Of a stretch of 64,000 bases of DNA, positions 1-8,678 are shown piece after piece. The stretch is from positions 27,240-91,239 of the forward strand of contig CAVOJD010000037.1 of NCBI GenBank assembly GCA_963696075.1, given 5' to 3'. Source of the stretch: CAJQQK01 sp963696075. GTDB lineage: Bacteria > Pseudomonadota > Alphaproteobacteria > Rhizobiales > Hyphomicrobiaceae. The notes beneath the pieces are model-generated. The model was not told the origin of the DNA and ran no database searches. It saw only the letters and a program-made list of their open reading frames with translations. The first letter of the stretch is position 1, and each line of letters begins with the position of its first letter. Position numbers and translations under genes: made by a program.

Positions 1-1
1 C

Positions 2-217
2 ACCTGGTTCGGCATCATGATGGTCTTGAACGCACAAAGCCTCGGCGAACTCTCCGAAAGCTCACTGCGCTTTCCCCTCTGGCTCTATTACCTGTGCCTG
101 CCGGTTGGCGCCGGGCTCATGATCCCGCCGCTCCTCTACCGGCTCTATCTCTTCATCTTCCGTTTTGACGCCGGGACGATGCTCATCACCCACGAGCAGG
201 TCGCGCGCGACAAGTAG
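2..217 (+). CDS. TRAP transporter small permease (DctQ family), 3' end only
   Basis: The frame is open from the first bases of the window and ends at TAG 215-217, so only about the last 71 residues are present. They hold one hydrophobic segment (LWLYYLCLPVGAGLMIPPLL) followed by a short polar tail, as in the last transmembrane helix of DctQ-type subunits. The next gene, 30 bases downstream on the same strand, is a DctM large permease, which is the standard dctQ-dctM order. The start and the substrate-binding subunit lie outside the window. The DctQ call rests mainly on position, since the remaining sequence is short. Confidence 0.7.
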   Translation, partial: TWFGIMMVLNAQSLGELSESSLRFPLWLYYLCLPVGAGLMIPPLLYRLYLFIFRFDAGTMLITHEQVARDK

Positions 218-247
218 GCGGAAGCCCCGGACAACAAGTGCACCACC

Positions 248-1534
248 ATGACCCCCTTCGTCGCCGTTGGCCTCCTGTTCGCTTTCCTGATGATGGGTCT
301 GCCGATCTACCTGTCGCTCGGCTTTCTCGCGCTCCTTCTGTTCTGGCATGAAGGCAGCCCCCTCGTCTCATTCCCCCAGCTCATCGTCGATCACCTCAAC
401 TCCGAGACGCTGATTGCGATCCCGTTGTTCGTGATCGCGGCGACATTCATGCAGCGCGGCGGCGTCGCCAATGCCCTCATCGATTGCGCCCAGGCCTGGG
501 TCGGCCGCGCGCGCGGCGGCCTTGCGCTCGTCTGCGTCGTGGCCTGCACGATCTTCGCGGCGATCTGCGGCTCCTCCGTGGCGACCGCCGTCGCGATCGG
601 TTCGGTCCTGATCCCGGCCATGGTCGCGCGCAAATATGAGAGCCACTTTGCGCTCGGCGTCGTTGGCGCGTCCGGCACACTCGGCATCCTCATCCCGCCA
701 AGCCTGGCAATGATCGTCTATGCCGTCATCGCCGAGGAAAGCGTACCGCGGCTTTTCCTCGCCGGTGTCATTCCGGGGCTGATGCAGGCAGCCCTGTTCA
801 TCGCCTGGATCATGTTCTACGCCCGCCACAAGGGCTATCCGGTCGAACCGGCGATGGAGCGCGAGCGCTTCGTTGAGGTCAACCTGCATGCGGTGCCGGC
901 ACTTTTCATTCCAGTCATCGTCCTTGGCGGCATCTATAGCGGCATCGTGACGGTGACCGAGGCGGCCGGCCTCGCCGCTCTCGTTGCCATCATTGAAGGC
1001 ACGATCATTTACCGCGGCGTGAAGCCGGGCCAGATCGTCGAGTGCCTCGCAGATTCGATCAAGCTGACGGCATCGATCGTGTTCATTATCTTCGGGGCCC
1101 TCGCCTTCGGCCACTGGATCACGAGCGCCGGCATCGCCGAGATGCTGGTCAACTACGTCAAGGAACTCAATCTGGCCGCCTGGCAGTTTCTTCTCTTCAT
1201 CAACATCTTCATGCTCATCCTCGGCATGTTCCTCGAGGTGTTCGCGATCATCCTGATCGTGTTGCCCCTGATTCTGCCGATCCTGAAGGCGCTCGACATC
1301 AATCTCGTGCACTTCGCCATCGTCATGACCATCAACATGGAAATCGCCCTGATCTCACCGCCGATCGGGCTCAACCTGTTCGTGCTGTCTTCCGTCGCGA
1401 AACAGCCGATCGGCACGGCGATCCGCGGCATCGTGCCCTTCCTTGTCATGATGCTGATCTTGCTCGGCGTGGTCACCTACATCCCGGAAATCTCACTCTT
1501 CCTTCCGGATCTGGTGTACGGCCCGTCGAAATAG
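248..1534 (+). CDS. dctM: TRAP transporter large permease, DctM family
   Basis: This 428-residue inner-membrane protein has the usual DctM length and about a dozen hydrophobic segments. Family signatures are visible: a GSSVATAVAIGSVLIP segment, GASGTLGILIPPSL in the first half and the repeat-related EIALISPPIGLNLFVLSS near the C-terminus. DctM is the sodium-driven translocation subunit that works with DctQ and a periplasmic DctP. It lies 30 bases behind the truncated dctQ, so the two are probably co-transcribed. The substrate cannot be read from the permease, and the matching DctP is probably upstream of the window. No strong ribosome site is seen before the ATG at 248, so coupling to dctQ is likely. 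Confidence 0.93.
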   Translation: MTPFVAVGLLFAFLMMGLPIYLSLGFLALLLFWHEGSPLVSFPQLIVDHLNSETLIAIPLFVIAATFMQRGGVANALIDCAQAWVGRARGGLALVCVVACTIFAAICGSSVATAVAIGSVLIPAMVARKYESHFALGVVGASGTLGILIPPSLAMIVYAVIAEESVPRLFLAGVIPGLMQAALFIAWIMFYARHKGYPVEPAMERERFVEVNLHAVPALFIPVIVLGGIYSGIVTVTEAAGLAALVAIIEGTIIYRGVKPGQIVECLADSIKLTASIVFIIFGALAFGHWITSAGIAEMLVNYVKELNLAAWQFLLFINIFMLILGMFLEVFAIILIVLPLILPILKALDINLVHFAIVMTINMEIALISPPIGLNLFVLSSVAKQPIGTAIRGIVPFLVMMLILLGVVTYIPEISLFLPDLVYGPSK

Positions 1535-2170
1535 GCGCAGATCATAGCGCAGCACCCAGGCGCCATACTGGCGCTTGCCGGCCCCGGATCCCGGACCACG
1601 CACGTGCGTCCGGGATCACAACCAGAGCCAGTCGCCCACGCGCGGTGCTCCCGGAACCTGCCCCGGACATGAACCGGGGTCGAACGGCCGCGCTGCGCTG
1701 ATCATTTCGCCCGGCGTTGTCGGCAAACGGCGTTCGCGCTCGACCGAAACCGTTTGTCAAACCCCGCATCGCCATTTCCGAACGTGCACACCACACATTC
1801 TCATGAGTGATAAAGCGCAGGCCGCATCACCTTGCTGCGTGCACCGCAGCATTCACCGTTCCCGCATAGAAACCGGCACCGCACCCGCCACGCGACGACT
1901 CGCACCAACGCCTTCGGCTTCCAAAAATGATTGCGAAGATCAATTCATTAGCCGCCGGCCCTAATGTCCCGGAACGAACCCGCCACCCATCCTGGGAACA
2001 AGTCTGCTCGCCCGAAACCCAACCGAATTGCTGCGCTGCGACACGCCTTCCATCGCCCGCACCGGTGCTGACCGCCGGTCGATTCGCAGTTGCCTTCAAC
2101 GTATTCCGTGCAACAAATATCAAGTGAACTGAGAATACCAAATAACCAAGCAGCTTTCTGGGAGGACTAT
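1535..2170. other. Intergenic region with palindromic repeats, upstream of a TRAP operon
   Basis: No convincing gene is seen here. The first 150 bases hold two dyads: a perfect 10-bp stem at 1587-1617 and a shorter CCCCGG/CCGGGG dyad near 1662-1680. The rest presumably carries the promoter of the dctP gene starting at 2171. An open frame from 2090 runs into dctP, but the Shine-Dalgarno GGGAGG just before 2171 marks the real start, so this part is treated as leader. Confidence 0.6.
1587..1617. repeat. Palindrome with 10-bp perfect stem (terminator-like or REP-like)
   Basis: GATCCCGGAC (1587-1596) and GTCCGGGATC (1608-1617) are perfect inverted copies around an 11-base loop that itself contains GCACGTGC. 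It lies about 50 bases after the dctM stop. No T-tract follows on either strand, so it may stabilise the 3' end of the mRNA or be one copy of a dispersed palindromic element rather than a classic intrinsic terminator. Confidence 0.5.
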
Positions 2171-3331
2171 ATGTCTGACAAGGAGATCAAGAAAACAGTC
2201 GCATCGAGCCGCACCGAGCGCGCGCCAGCGACTGACGACGGGGCCTCGAGGAAGGCGGTCAGCAGACGCGATTATCTGAAGACAGCAGCCGCCGGCGTCG
2301 CCGGTGTTGGTGCGACCAGCCTCGCCATGCCGACAATCGCCAAGGCTCAGAACAAGACCTGGAAGCTGAAGCTCCAGAGTAACTGGACCGGTATCGGCAT
2401 CCAATCGCAGGACCGCGCCGCCGAGCTGTTCGTCGAGCGCGTCAACAAGATGTCCGGCGGCCGCATCGAGGTCACCAACTTCAACGCGGAAGTGCTGCTC
2501 GGCATCGGCGAGACGTTCCGCGGCGTCGGCTCCGGCGTGGCCGATCTTGCCGTCACGGCGCCGATCTACCACCGCGGCACGGTGCCAGTCGGTGAGTACC
2601 TCTGGGCGGTGCCGTTCTTCCCCGTCACGACCCTCGAGTTCTACGAAAACATCTACCACTTCATGGGCGTCAAGGAACTCTGGCAGGAGGCCTACAAGCC
2701 GCACAATGTCGGGCACTTGACCTACATGATCTCGGATGAGTGGGGCGCGATGGTGTCGACCCGTCCGGTCAAGAAATTCTCCGATTTCAAGGGCATGAAG
2801 GTTCGGGCGTTCGGCATCTGGGCTGAATGGCTGGTGGAGCAAGGCGCCTCGATCGTCACCGTCCCGGGCGGTGAAGTCTACACCGCCATCCAGACCAAGC
2901 TTCTCGATGCCGCCGCGTTCGGCTCGCCGGATGCCTGGGCCGGCATGAAGATGAACGAGGTCTGCAAGTACTACATCAACCCCTCGGTGATCCCCTACGA
3001 CATCGTCGAGGTCATCATGAACCTGAAGAAGCTCAATGAGATGCCGGCCGACTTGCAGGAAGTGATGCACACCGCAGCGCGGACCATGAACACGGAACTT
3101 GCAGCGATGACGATCACGACCGACGCTGGCGGTCGCAAAAAGCTCGCTGAAGGCGGCATGGAAACCCTCATGATCCCGGACGAGGAGTTGAAGGCGGCCG
3201 CCGAATGGTCCTGGAACCGGTTCACCAGTCTGAAGGGCAAGGATCCCTACATCGATCGCCTGATCGATATCTACACGAAAGCCCGTCAGCTGCACAAAGA
3301 CTACTACGGCCCGAAGCAGCTTCCGGTCTAA
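2171..3331 (+). CDS. dctP: TRAP transporter substrate-binding protein, DctP family, Tat-exported
   Basis: The 386-residue product is a periplasmic solute-binding protein. It starts at ATG 2171 behind GGGAGG with a 5-base gap. A longer frame from 2090 lacks a ribosome site and would push the signal peptide away from the N-terminus. A twin-arginine motif SRRDYLK at about residues 33-39 is followed by an Ala/Gly-rich hydrophobic stretch and a PTIAKAQ cleavage region, so the protein is predicted to be exported folded. KVRAFG about two thirds along fits the family's conserved arginine that binds the ligand carboxylate. dctQ and dctM follow on the same strand. Sequence resemblance is to the TakP/mannitol-type branch, but the substrate is not identifiable here. 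Confidence 0.93.
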   Translation: MSDKEIKKTVASSRTERAPATDDGASRKAVSRRDYLKTAAAGVAGVGATSLAMPTIAKAQNKTWKLKLQSNWTGIGIQSQDRAAELFVERVNKMSGGRIEVTNFNAEVLLGIGETFRGVGSGVADLAVTAPIYHRGTVPVGEYLWAVPFFPVTTLEFYENIYHFMGVKELWQEAYKPHNVGHLTYMISDEWGAMVSTRPVKKFSDFKGMKVRAFGIWAEWLVEQGASIVTVPGGEVYTAIQTKLLDAAAFGSPDAWAGMKMNEVCKYYINPSVIPYDIVEVIMNLKKLNEMPADLQEVMHTAARTMNTELAAMTITTDAGGRKKLAEGGMETLMIPDEELKAAAEWSWNRFTSLKGKDPYIDRLIDIYTKARQLHKDYYGPKQLPV

Positions 3332-3358
3332 CCGACTCGACAGGTTCCGGTGTCGAAC

Positions 3359-3383
3359 GCCCCTGCCGGCTAACGGCGGGGGC
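3359..3383 (+). terminator. Stem-loop between dctP and dctQ, possible attenuator or mRNA stabiliser
   Basis: GCCCCTGCCG (3359-3368) pairs with CGGCGGGGGC (3374-3383) with a single G-T wobble and a 5-base loop. It lies 28 bases after the dctP stop and about 245 bases before dctQ. There is no T-run, so full termination is unlikely. Partial termination or protection of the dctP 3' end would fit the greater need for binding protein than permease. Confidence 0.45.
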
Positions 3384-3628
3384 AGGACGAGGCACGATGC
3401 GTTGGCCCGACGGCGCCCATCGCGTCGTGCCGCCAGCCATTGTTGCTGTTTCAGGCATCGTCGGGTGCACCGGCGAAAATGCACCCGCCAAAGGCAGCGG
3501 CAGCGCAGACCGCTACTTTCGAGCACACCGCGGACGACGCTCGAAAGGACGAGCCGCACCAGCGACGTCGCCGGTTGCCGGCGATCTTGCGATGACGTAG
3601 GCGGCGCATCTGGTCTCGAAGGGAGGGG

Positions 3629-4165
3629 ATGTTGAAAGCGATCGAGTACTACCTGCGCTTCACGGACTGGCTGAATTCGAAGTTCGCCTGGATCGTGGCG
3701 TTCATGATCGTACCGATGCTGTGCATCATGGTCTGGGAGATCGTGATGCGGTATTTCTTCAATTCACCCTCGCTGTGGGCCTACGAAATATCGCTGTTTC
3801 TCTATGGCGCCTACATCGTGCTCGGCGGCGCCTATACGCATTTGGCGGGCGGACACGTCAACGTCGACATCATCTGGGGTCGTCTGTCTCCCCGCGGGCG
3901 CGCCATCCTCGACGTCATCACCAGCGCCTTCACGTTCCTGTTTCTCGGGGTCCTCTTCTGGGTGTCGCTCGAGATCACCATCAACTCATGGCAGATGGGT
4001 GAGACAACGATGTCGCACTGGAAGCCGATCTACTATCCGCTGCGCACCACGCTCCCGGTCGGGTGCTTCCTGTTCCTGATGCAGGTTCTCGCCAAACTGA
4101 TCCGTGACATCGCGATCGTCATCAAGGGCGAAGAGGTCTTCCCGATCTACGTGAAGGTACCGTAG
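3629..4165 (+). CDS. dctQ: TRAP transporter small permease, DctQ family
   Basis: The 178-residue membrane protein has four hydrophobic segments and the conserved core of DctQ: a VWEIVMRYFFNSPSLWAYEI region after the first helix and GGAYTHLAGGHVNVD between helices two and three. It joins DctM in the inner membrane to form the transporter. The ATG at 3629 is preceded by GGGAGGGG. A TTG at 3632 in the same frame has better spacing to GGAGG, so the start may be one codon later. The gene belongs to the dctP-dctQ-dctM set at 2171-5572. Confidence 0.92.
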   Translation: MLKAIEYYLRFTDWLNSKFAWIVAFMIVPMLCIMVWEIVMRYFFNSPSLWAYEISLFLYGAYIVLGGAYTHLAGGHVNVDIIWGRLSPRGRAILDVITSAFTFLFLGVLFWVSLEITINSWQMGETTMSHWKPIYYPLRTTLPVGCFLFLMQVLAKLIRDIAIVIKGEEVFPIYVKVP

Positions 4166-4252
4166 CCCCGCCATCCCTCTTTCCTATCGGCCAGCCGGCC
4201 CAGCCGCCCCGCCTTCCGCGCGACACCGATCATCTTTCCAGGAGTTCTCTTC

Positions 4253-5572
4253 ATGATGGACCTTGGCCCCGAGTGGCTAACACTGATCTTGTTCGGCAGT
4301 CTCGTTGTTCTTCTACTGGCAGGACTGCCGCTGGTGTTCGCGATCGGCGGCGTGGCCACGTTCTTCATCATCCTCTTGTGGGGGCCGCACGCCCTGCCGA
4401 TCCTCGCGAACCGAACGTACATGGCCATGGACATGTTCCTGCTGGTGGCCGTGCCGATGTTCATATTCATGGGCGCGATGCTACAGCGATGTGGCATCGC
4501 CGAGGACATGTACGAGCTGATGTACCACTGGATGGGCGGCCTGCGCGGCGGGCTCGCGGCCGGCACGGTGCTGATCTGCACGCTCTTTGCCGCGATGGTC
4601 GGCATCAGCGGGGCGGCGACCACCTCGATGGGCTTGATCGCACTGCCCTCGATGCTCAAGCGCGGCTACAAGAAGGACATCGCGCTCGGTTGTATCTCAG
4701 CCGGCGGTTCCCTCGGCATCCTTATTCCGCCAAGCGTGCTGATGATCATTCTCGCACTGACGTCGAGACTGTCGGTCGGCGAGCTGTTCATCGCCGGCAT
4801 CCTGCCGGGGCTGCTGCTCAGCTCACTGTTCGTCGGCTACATCCTCATCCGCTCCTACATCCAGAAGGACATGGGACCGGCGGTGCCGCCGGAAGACCGG
4901 CTGCCGCTGTCTGCGCGCCTCCGGCTGCTGGCCGGGCTTCTGCTGCCCGTCAGCCTCATTTTCGCAGTCATGGGATCGATGTTCTTCGGTCTTGCCACTC
5001 CGAGTGAAGCATCGGCCATCGGCGCCCTCGGCGCGATCGTGAGCGCGTTGATCAAGCGCACGTTCAACTGGGAGAATTTCACATCCGCCCTGTTCATCAC
5101 GTTGCGTCTCAGCGCGATGGTGATCTGGATCGTGTTCGCAGCCTCGGCATTCACGGCACTCTACGCCGTCACCGGCGCCTCCTCGCTCGTCGGAGACCTG
5201 ATCAAGGGCGTCGGCGATCCCTGGATGGTGATCATCACCATGCAGCTCATCCTGCTCGTGCTCGGCATGTTCTTCGATCCGACCGGCATCGTGCTGCTGA
5301 CGGCGCCGATCTTCTTCCCGATCGTCACCTCGCTCGGCTTCGATCCGCTCTGGTTCGCGATCCTGTTCGTCATCAACATGGAACTCGCGTACCTGACCCC
5401 GCCGTTTGGGTTCAACCTGTTCTATATGAAGGCGGTCGTACCACCGGACGTGACGATGATGGACATCTACAAATCATCGTTCCCGTTCGTCCTGCTGATG
5501 GCATTGGGGCTTGCCCTGTGCATGATCTTCCCCGGCATCATCACATGGCTGCCAAGCCTGATGAGGGGATAG
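4253..5572 (+). CDS. dctM: TRAP transporter large permease, DctM family
   Basis: This 439-residue polytopic protein carries the DctM signatures GGSLGILIPPSVLMII in the N-terminal half and a matching ELAYLTPPFGFNLFY element in the C-terminal half, reflecting the internal duplication of the family. The start ATG at 4253 follows AGGAG with good spacing. It completes the second TRAP system of the window, 87 bases after dctQ. It is a separate system from the dctM at 248: the small-permease and binding subunits are distinct and the sequences differ throughout. Confidence 0.95.
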   Translation: MMDLGPEWLTLILFGSLVVLLLAGLPLVFAIGGVATFFIILLWGPHALPILANRTYMAMDMFLLVAVPMFIFMGAMLQRCGIAEDMYELMYHWMGGLRGGLAAGTVLICTLFAAMVGISGAATTSMGLIALPSMLKRGYKKDIALGCISAGGSLGILIPPSVLMIILALTSRLSVGELFIAGILPGLLLSSLFVGYILIRSYIQKDMGPAVPPEDRLPLSARLRLLAGLLLPVSLIFAVMGSMFFGLATPSEASAIGALGAIVSALIKRTFNWENFTSALFITLRLSAMVIWIVFAASAFTALYAVTGASSLVGDLIKGVGDPWMVIITMQLILLVLGMFFDPTGIVLLTAPIFFPIVTSLGFDPLWFAILFVINMELAYLTPPFGFNLFYMKAVVPPDVTMMDIYKSSFPFVLLMALGLALCMIFPGIITWLPSLMRG

Positions 5573-5812
5573 CGTTTGGTGAGCCCATGACACGCCCCAC
5601 CCATTCCCCGCCGCGCCGAGGTCGGCTGACGTGCAAACCTCGCCGCATGTCTAAGGAAACCGCCGTCCTGTTTCAGACATGCACGGAAGAAGACGCCACC
5701 GGACGCGCCACGTTGACCTGGAGAATGCGGAGGGTCGAGCTGGCGGCATCTTGACCATGAACGCCTGCACGGCACGATCGCGACCTCAAAACCCGCAAGC
5801 CTGAGGCAGGCC

Positions 5813-6769
5813 ATGCTCCGAAACGCTCCCACAACATCAAGACGCCAACTCCTGGCAGGCGTCGCGGCAATCGCCGGTAACGGCCTGCTGCCGGAGCGGA
5901 CAATCGCAGCCGGCGAGCTTCAGCGCTACGCCTCCGACTACATCTCCTTCGTCGGCGCCGACAGCCAGGGACGCGTCTACCTCGCCCACGACAACAACCG
6001 CGGCCAGACCGGCGACCGCTTCTTCGCGGACCATTGGATCACGATGTACGACGAGGCCAGCGGCTGGATCGACGTCAAGGGCAGCGCGCACTATCCCAAC
6101 ACGGGAAAGCGCCTCGACGTCATCCCCCCCTCCGACCACTTCGTCTTCTCAGGGACCCTTGCAGCCGGGCTCTCCTTCACCAGCACCACCAACGCCATGT
6201 CGCTGGCAATCGAACCTCTGAGCCCCGTCCTGAGACGCATCCGGCCGGACGGTGAATTCTGGACCGCCGCATCGCCCGCGACCCTCGAATGGCAGGACCG
6301 CAAACTCGAAGGCCGCGTCATCATGGAGTTCCTGCGGCGCGAGGGCTGGAACCGCTTCACGCAGAAATTCGAAGCCAACTGGAACAACTTCAACGGCCTC
6401 TATCTGCTGACCGGCGACGGCAAGGATTTCTACATGCACAGCCACGAACGCCAGGGCGGCTCGGACCTGACCGGCAGGCTGGTTGGCATGGCGACGTGGG
6501 ACGCGCCGGCCCCCGTCACGGACATCAAGTTCGAGATTGCCGACAAGGAGAAGGGCGGCGGCGAAAGCGAGTTCTATTGGCCGACCGCCTGGACCATCGC
6601 CTTCACACACGGTGGCCAGCGCTACACCGCCACGTTGCGCATGCGCGAGAAGAAACTCTTCGCCTGGTGGAAGACGGGTGGCTTCCGCATGGCCATCGTA
6701 GACGGCGAGATAACGTCCGAGCATCGGCCCACCCGCAACGTCACCGGTTGGGCCGAGCTACTCATTTGA
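5813..6769 (+). CDS. Tat-signal protein with possible AttH/CrtC lipocalin-like fold
   Basis: The 318-residue product begins with TSRRQLLAGVAAIAGNGLL, a twin-arginine-type export signal, so it is probably periplasmic. The mature part is rich in aromatic residues and short beta-like strands (for example FYMHSHERQGG and YWPTAWTIAFTHGG) and ends in a GWAELLI motif. That pattern recalls lipocalin-like AttH/CrtC domains such as carotenoid hydratases, but no catalytic residue could be assigned, so the fold call is tentative. It is 240 bases downstream of dctM on the same strand and convergent with the ATPase gene at 6808. A link to TRAP transport is not shown. Confidence 0.6.
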   Translation: MLRNAPTTSRRQLLAGVAAIAGNGLLPERTIAAGELQRYASDYISFVGADSQGRVYLAHDNNRGQTGDRFFADHWITMYDEASGWIDVKGSAHYPNTGKRLDVIPPSDHFVFSGTLAAGLSFTSTTNAMSLAIEPLSPVLRRIRPDGEFWTAASPATLEWQDRKLEGRVIMEFLRREGWNRFTQKFEANWNNFNGLYLLTGDGKDFYMHSHERQGGSDLTGRLVGMATWDAPAPVTDIKFEIADKEKGGGESEFYWPTAWTIAFTHGGQRYTATLRMREKKLFAWWKTGGFRMAIVDGEITSEHRPTRNVTGWAELLI

Positions 6770-6807
6770 GGCAGGATGCGTCACGAACCGCCTGAAGCCC
6801 GCCCGCC

Positions 6808-8268
6808 TCAGCTCCGCTTGACGCCGAACATCGTATCGTCCGCCTTCTTGATGAACAGGTTGGCGAGCGCGTCGTCAACGTTCTCTTGCGTGAACTGCGG
6901 CTTGATGCCCTCGAACTTGCACGACGCAAGCACCTGCTCGACGATGAATTTCGGCTGGAAGTAGGCCAGCGGCGCACCGTGTTCGCGCACCCCGTCGAGC
7001 ACCCGCCTGTAGAGTTCCTCGGTCAGGTTGAGGCCGTGCTTCTGCGCCATCTTGATGAACACTTCACAGAACAGCTCTTCCGGCGGCTCCACCGTCTCGA
7101 GCTTGTAGCTGATGCGGCGCTGGAACGCCGGGTCCATCAGGTCGTCGGGGTGCATGTTGGTCGAGAAGATGACGATTTCATCGAACGGGATCATCGCGCT
7201 CTTGCCGGTGTGCAGCGTCAGGTAGTCGACGCGGCTGTTGAGCGGCACGATCCAGCGGTTGAGAATGTCCTCTGGCTTGGCGCGCTGGCGGCCGAAGTCG
7301 TCGATCAGGAAGGTGCCGTTGAGCGCCTTGATGTGCAGCGGCGCCTCATAGAACTTGGCCACTGAATTGTATTTGAGATCGAGCATCTCGATGGTGAGTT
7401 CCCCGCCCGTGATCACCATCGGCCGGTAGCACGCCACCCAGCGAGGATCGATACGGCTGCGCCGCAGATTGCCGCCGCCCTCGGTCACGCCTTTGTCCTC
7501 GACGACCCGATGAACACTCGGATCGAAGACCTTCATGATCTCGCCGTCGATCTCGACGCAGTAGGGCACATAGATGACATTCTGGAATATATTCCCGACG
7601 ATTTCGGCAACCGTCGTCTTCCCGTTCCCGGCCGGCCCGTAGATCAGGATGGCATTGCCCGAGTTGATCGCCGGCCCCAGCCGGCTGACGAACCGCTCAG
7701 GCATCACCAGCCCCTCGAACGCCTCGTTCAACCTGTCACGCGTGACAAGCTCATTGGTCACGCGCTGGCGCAGGATGCGATCCTTGTAGTCCTCGAGCGA
7801 CACCGGCGCCGGCCCGAAATATTGCCCGCGCTGCAACGCATCGGCCGCAAATTCCCGCCCGGCCCGGGTCAATCCGTAGCGCATCTCGGCCCGCAAGCCG
7901 CTGCCCGAACTTGCCGAAAGAGCTTCAACGAGTTTGCGTTCGGTGGCGATCTGCAGAAGCTGATTGACGATGGTGCTGGAGAGTTTCAGCGTTTCGACCA
8001 GCCGCGCCGCCGTTTCAAGGTTCTCCGCATACATGCCCTTGATCATCAGCTCGACCAGGAACACAGGATCGATGCCGGTGGTCTGCGCCATGGTCGGCGC
8101 TTGCGGCGCGTCGGTCAGAACTTCATCGATCTGCTCGTGGCTCATGAAGCCAAGTGCCACGATACTGTCGCCGAGCCGTCCCCCATGCTTTGTCTGATGA
8201 CTGACCGCCTGTTGGATGTCTTCGACAGTAACCAGTCCCTTCGCCACAAGAAGATTGCCGAGATTCAT
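6808..8268 (-). CDS. AAA+ ATPase with N-terminal MshEN-type c-di-GMP motif pair
   Basis: The 486-residue protein starts at ATG 8268. An in-frame codon at 8304 has no ribosome site. Residues 2-25 and 31-54 form two 24-residue units of the LGxxLxxxGLxxxxxLxxxLxxQ kind separated by five residues (TKHGG), which is the architecture of the MshEN cyclic-di-GMP-binding domain. The first unit has Asn where Arg is usual and the second has Arg. A helical, winged-helix-like middle part follows. The AAA+ core then shows Walker A GPAGNGKTT, Walker B GTFLIDDFG and a sensor-1-like IFSTNMHPDDL. It has none of the Asp/His boxes of PilB/GspE, so it is not a secretion ATPase. Its cellular role is unknown. Confidence 0.8.
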   Translation of the reverse strand: MNLGNLLVAKGLVTVEDIQQAVSHQTKHGGRLGDSIVALGFMSHEQIDEVLTDAPQAPTMAQTTGIDPVFLVELMIKGMYAENLETAARLVETLKLSSTIVNQLLQIATERKLVEALSASSGSGLRAEMRYGLTRAGREFAADALQRGQYFGPAPVSLEDYKDRILRQRVTNELVTRDRLNEAFEGLVMPERFVSRLGPAINSGNAILIYGPAGNGKTTVAEIVGNIFQNVIYVPYCVEIDGEIMKVFDPSVHRVVEDKGVTEGGGNLRRSRIDPRWVACYRPMVITGGELTIEMLDLKYNSVAKFYEAPLHIKALNGTFLIDDFGRQRAKPEDILNRWIVPLNSRVDYLTLHTGKSAMIPFDEIVIFSTNMHPDDLMDPAFQRRISYKLETVEPPEELFCEVFIKMAQKHGLNLTEELYRRVLDGVREHGAPLAYFQPKFIVEQVLASCKFEGIKPQFTQENVDDALANLFIKKADDTMFGVKRS

Positions 8269-8678
8269 CTGTCCGCCCTTATTTGCCCAATGGACGTCCG
8301 GCAACCCCCGTTGCCATCCACCCTACGCCGAGATGTCACGTATAGCCTCGACTGGTTAAAATAAGAGAATTGGGTCAGTTTCAATTTTGTTTAAAAATAC
8401 GAATAAAGAGATTGAATGCAGAACCCTTATGAACGGGTTTCAAAATCTCATGGCGCCCGGCCATCATCACGCCGCCTCTCTCAGCTGGCGGGCGTCATGA
8501 GGGTTCGCACGGCGGCGCACAAAGCCAACGCAATCGCCCGGCCCCGGCTCACGCCAAACGCGTTCAAATGAAAAGCATTTCGGACTGGCACGCGCCCTGC
8601 GGCGTCGATCGAGTGTCCGAAGTGGGATGGCTGACCTTTCGTAGAAGGTCAGCCATCACCTCACCTGCATGGCAGGGT
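8269..8678. other. Intergenic region between divergently read ends; AT-rich half and a strong hairpin
   Basis: No gene is supported. The stretch next to 8269 is AT-rich and probably carries the promoter of the ATPase gene on the minus strand. TTGAAA (complement of 8379-8384) and TATTTT (complement of 8358-8363) resemble -35 and -10 boxes but with a short 15-base spacer. The other end holds the hairpin at 8626-8657 behind the minus-strand dctM. Confidence 0.45.
8626..8657 (-). terminator. 13-bp perfect hairpin behind the minus-strand TRAP operon
   Basis: GATGGCTGACCTT (8626-8638) and AAGGTCAGCCATC (8645-8657) are perfect inverted copies around a 6-base loop. The hairpin lies about 20 bases past the dctM stop on the minus strand. 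No U-run follows, so it may be a non-canonical terminator or a 3'-end stabiliser. Confidence 0.55.

Noticed and set aside
368..1312. Minus-strand open frame of 314 codons opposite dctM
   Set aside because: The sequence is dominated by Asp, Arg, Glu and His, as expected from the complement of a hydrophobic membrane protein gene.
2120..3559. Minus-strand open frame of 479 codons
   Set aside because: It is fully antisense to dctP, has the Arg/His/Asp-rich composition of a shadow frame in GC-rich DNA, and has no ribosome site.
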